Source of the DNA: JAJPIG01 sp035504735
GTDB lineage: Bacteria; Desulfobacterota; Binatia; Binatales; Binataceae
Direction: 5' to 3'
Length of the DNA stretch: 15,879 nucleotides
NCBI GenBank assembly: GCA_035504735.1
Contig: DATJRJ010000155.1
Location: 1-15,879 of the forward strand
Position numbers and translations under genes: made by a program. The notes beneath the pieces were generated by a model, which saw nothing but the letters and a program-made list of their open reading frames with translations, was not told where the DNA came from and ran no database searches. Shown in pieces: positions 14,072 through 15,879 of the stretch (its first letter is position 1; each line of letters opens with the position of its first letter).

Positions 14072-15340
14072 TTACGGAAGAATCACCGCGGTCTGGCCAT
14101 AGCGGGAGTTGGCCATCGAGTCGGTAGCGGTGAAGGAGTTGAAGGCCGGATCGTAGAGCTCGGCGGTACTCACGGTGCTGGCGATAGTGGTGCTGTCCTG
14201 GCCGCCGGTGACCAGAACCTCGCCGATCAGCGGGCCGGTCACGAACGCAGTCGCGGTATGGTAGCGGCGGAAATCGGTCATATTGCCGGTGGGACCGAAG
14301 ACCCCGCCCGGCGTATAGATTTCCGCGGTCTGCGTGACCGTGCTCGCGTTGGTCAATCCACCGCAGAGCAGGACCTGGCCGCTTTGAAGGACTGCCGAGG
14401 CGAACTGCATCCGGCTGATCGTCATCACGCTGGCGGTGGTGATAAAAGCTTGCGCGCTCGGATTGTAAAGCTCGGCGGTCGCCGTCACCACGTTGGTATC
14501 GTGTCCTCCCGCAAGCAACACATATCCGTTCAGGGTCGCGCCGGTAAGTAACTGCGCCTGATCGAAATAGCGATTATCAAGCATCCGGTCCGTAATCGTG
14601 GTGAAGGTCTGATTGCTCGGGTTGTAGAGCTCGGCGGTGTTCTGCACCGTGGTCCGGCCGACATCCGAATAGCCGCCGGCGATCAAAACCTGTCCATTGT
14701 TGAGCAGGGTCGCAGTGTGCGCAGCGCGCTTGAAGTTCATATTGGAGCTGGTCGCGGTGAACTCGCCGGTCGATGGCGTATAGATCTCCGCGGTGGCGAG
14801 AGGAATACCGCCGCTGCCGACGCCGCCGGTGATTAGGACGTGGCCGTTCTGTAATGCCGTCGCGGCCTGGAGCGAGCGAGCAGCCACCATCTTGCCGGCC
14901 GTGGCATGAAAGAGCTGGTTCGACTCATTGTAGATTTCAGCCGAGCTGAGCGGCGTCCCGCTGGCATTCTGGCCTCCGGTCAGCAATATCGTGCCGTTGG
15001 CGAGCTCGGTCGCAGTGTGGAACGCCCGCGCAGTGATCATCGTGCCGGTGTTCGAGAAGATCTCCGTGGTGGGGTTGTAAATTTCGGCCGTACCGACCGC
15101 GTTGCCGGCCGCATTGATTCCGCCGGCGATCAGCACGTCGCCCGAGAGCGGCCCCGGCGTCGGCGTGCCGGTGGGACTGGTCGAGGTGGTGGCCGTGATC
15201 TCGACCGCGCCCAGTCCCGGCCCGCAGCCCGTACCAAGCATCGCCAGCCAGCCGAATAGCGCCGCGCCGAGAGCCGCGAGGATCAACGCTTGCAGCGTGA
15301 ATACAGGCCTGCGGTTGCGGGGTTTTGAAGCGTCCGGCAC
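14072..15340 (-). CDS. Kelch-repeat lipoprotein, seven-bladed beta-propeller
   Basis: 422 aa from GTG 15340, with GGAAGGA 8 bases upstream. A lipoprotein signal (LAALGAALFGWLAMLGTGC, Cys39) and a Thr/Pro-rich linker (about 50-64) precede seven Kelch repeats of about 50 residues. Each has VLIxGG, a TAEIYNP or TAELYNP block and an R-H-T-A-like end; repeats begin at DVLIAGG, TILLTGG, HVLITGG, QVLIAGG, YVLLAGG, QVLLCGG and EVLVTGG. The seven repeats should close one propeller anchored at a membrane surface. Ligand and role are unknown; galactose-oxidase-type copper ligands are not evident. It converges on the phage remnant and is likely a host gene. Confidence 0.88.
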   Translation of the reverse strand: MPDASKPRNRRPVFTLQALILAALGAALFGWLAMLGTGCGPGLGAVEITATTSTSPTGTPTPGPLSGDVLIAGGINAAGNAVGTAEIYNPTTEIFSNTGTMITARAFHTATELANGTILLTGGQNASGTPLSSAEIYNESNQLFHATAGKMVAARSLQAATALQNGHVLITGGVGSGGIPLATAEIYTPSTGEFTATSSNMNFKRAAHTATLLNNGQVLIAGGYSDVGRTTVQNTAELYNPSNQTFTTITDRMLDNRYFDQAQLLTGATLNGYVLLAGGHDTNVVTATAELYNPSAQAFITTASVMTISRMQFASAVLQSGQVLLCGGLTNASTVTQTAEIYTPGGVFGPTGNMTDFRRYHTATAFVTGPLIGEVLVTGGQDSTTIASTVSTAELYDPAFNSFTATDSMANSRYGQTAVILP

Positions 15341-15470
15341 TGAAAATTCCTTCCGACGCTCCCCGCTATAACACAGCGTCCAAGATGGCGAAATACAGTA
15401 TGCTGCCGATCGCTCACCGGTGCGGCTTTGATGTGACTGCCGCTAACCGTTTGCCGGCAGCCGCGCCGTC

Positions 15471-15498
15471 GTGACAAACGGCCGGGCGCTGCGATAAT
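15471..15498 (+). promoter_or_regulatory. Promoter of the right-edge lipoprotein gene
   Basis: GTGACA (15471-15476) and GATAAT (15493-15498), spaced 16 bases, each match the consensus at five of six positions. The expected transcription start is about 25 bases before ATG 15531. A CCGTTTG/CAAACGG dyad (15447-15453 and 15475-15481) overlaps the -35 and could be an operator. Confidence 0.5.
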
Positions 15499-15530
15499 TT
15501 ATAAGGGCGGCATCGGCCACGCCTATCATC

Positions 15531-15879
15531 ATGAATATCAAGCCGGCTGAGACCAGCCTTCGAGCCCACGGAACGATCGGACGCGTGCTTCGTGCCGCGC
15601 GCCGGGTTGCGATCACAATCGCGAATCCGACCATGGTGGTAATGATCGTCGTGGGATTACAGCTCGGTGCCTGTATGGATCCCTCGTCGATGGGTGGCAT
15701 CGGCGGGATGGGGATGGGCGGCAGTCCGAGCAGCCTCGGTAAAATGGTCAAGACCCCGCAGCAGCGCGCGATGGAAGTCGAACCGATGCTGTCGGCGGCC
15801 GGCTTCCAGACGCTGTCGCCGCCGGAGCCCGCCGGTCAACAACAGCTCGCCTCGCTGCCTGCGTTGAAACTCAATTACT
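15531..15879 (+). CDS. Small lipoprotein, 3' end outside window
   Basis: I read this frame by hand; it runs open from ATG 15531 to the window edge (116 codons). Arg-rich residues 19-25 (RVLRAARR) lead into a hydrophobic stretch MVVMIVVGLQLGAC with lipobox LGAC. ATG 15633 would give a signal peptide without positive charge, so the longer start is preferred. The mature part is Gly/Met/Ser-rich, then MLSAAGFQTLSPPEPAGQQQ and LASLPALKLNY. I recall small bacterial lipoproteins with a similar AGF...LPxxK arrangement and a downstream Tyr/Cys-rich block, but function is unknown. It is divergent from the Kelch lipoprotein. Confidence 0.7.
   Translation, partial: MNIKPAETSLRAHGTIGRVLRAARRVAITIANPTMVVMIVVGLQLGACMDPSSMGGIGGMGMGGSPSSLGKMVKTPQQRAMEVEPMLSAAGFQTLSPPEPAGQQQLASLPALKLNY

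Noticed and set aside
1..15879. CRISPR arrays, tRNA or rRNA genes, insertion sequences
   Set aside because: I saw no regularly spaced direct repeats, cloverleaf-type tRNA sequences, rRNA-like segments or transposase frames with terminal inverted repeats.

Overview
The window is GC-rich bacterial DNA with three parts: a RiPP (lasso-peptide-type) maturation operon on the minus strand (left), a Mu-like prophage remnant (middle) and ordinary host genes (right). The sequence does not fix the taxon. The GC-rich coding sequence, the Kelch lipoprotein with a Thr/Pro linker and the lasso-type genes suggest a soil or environmental Gram-negative bacterium, possibly a deltaproteobacterium-like or Binatota-like lineage. 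That placement is a guess.

Region 1 (about 1-4413, all minus strand). Transcription runs from a probable promoter at 3757-3784 through a PqqD/RRE-type B1 protein, a transglutaminase-like B2 leader peptidase, a PRMT-like methyltransferase with a PqqD-like C-terminal segment, and an asparagine-synthetase-like macrocyclase that leaves the window at base 1. B1 binds the leader, B2 removes it and the cyclase closes the isopeptide ring; the methyltransferase is the unusual accessory. No precursor peptide is convincing inside the window. Upstream, on the same strand, lies a secreted protein with six cysteines and no known function.

Region 2 (about 4530-14001). A LexA/CI-type repressor (minus) faces a Mor-type activator (plus) across about 630 bp that holds a palindromic operator and hairpins but no transposase genes. 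After a terminator and a palindrome-plus-promoter segment comes a plus-strand run of GH108 endolysin, patatin-like lipase, small lipoprotein, papain-like C1 protein, small membrane proteins, Mu gp25/26/27-like proteins, the gp28-type large terminase and the gp29-type portal. The next gene survives only as a start codon with a good ribosome binding site and about eight plausible codons before a stop. No MuA/MuB, head-morphogenesis, capsid or tail genes are present. The element is therefore a deleted Mu-like prophage whose lysis and packaging genes remain open.

Region 3 (about 14005-15879). A hairpin separates the phage remnant from a convergent seven-repeat Kelch lipoprotein (minus). Divergent from it is the start of another lipoprotein gene (plus), which has its own promoter and runs off the right edge.
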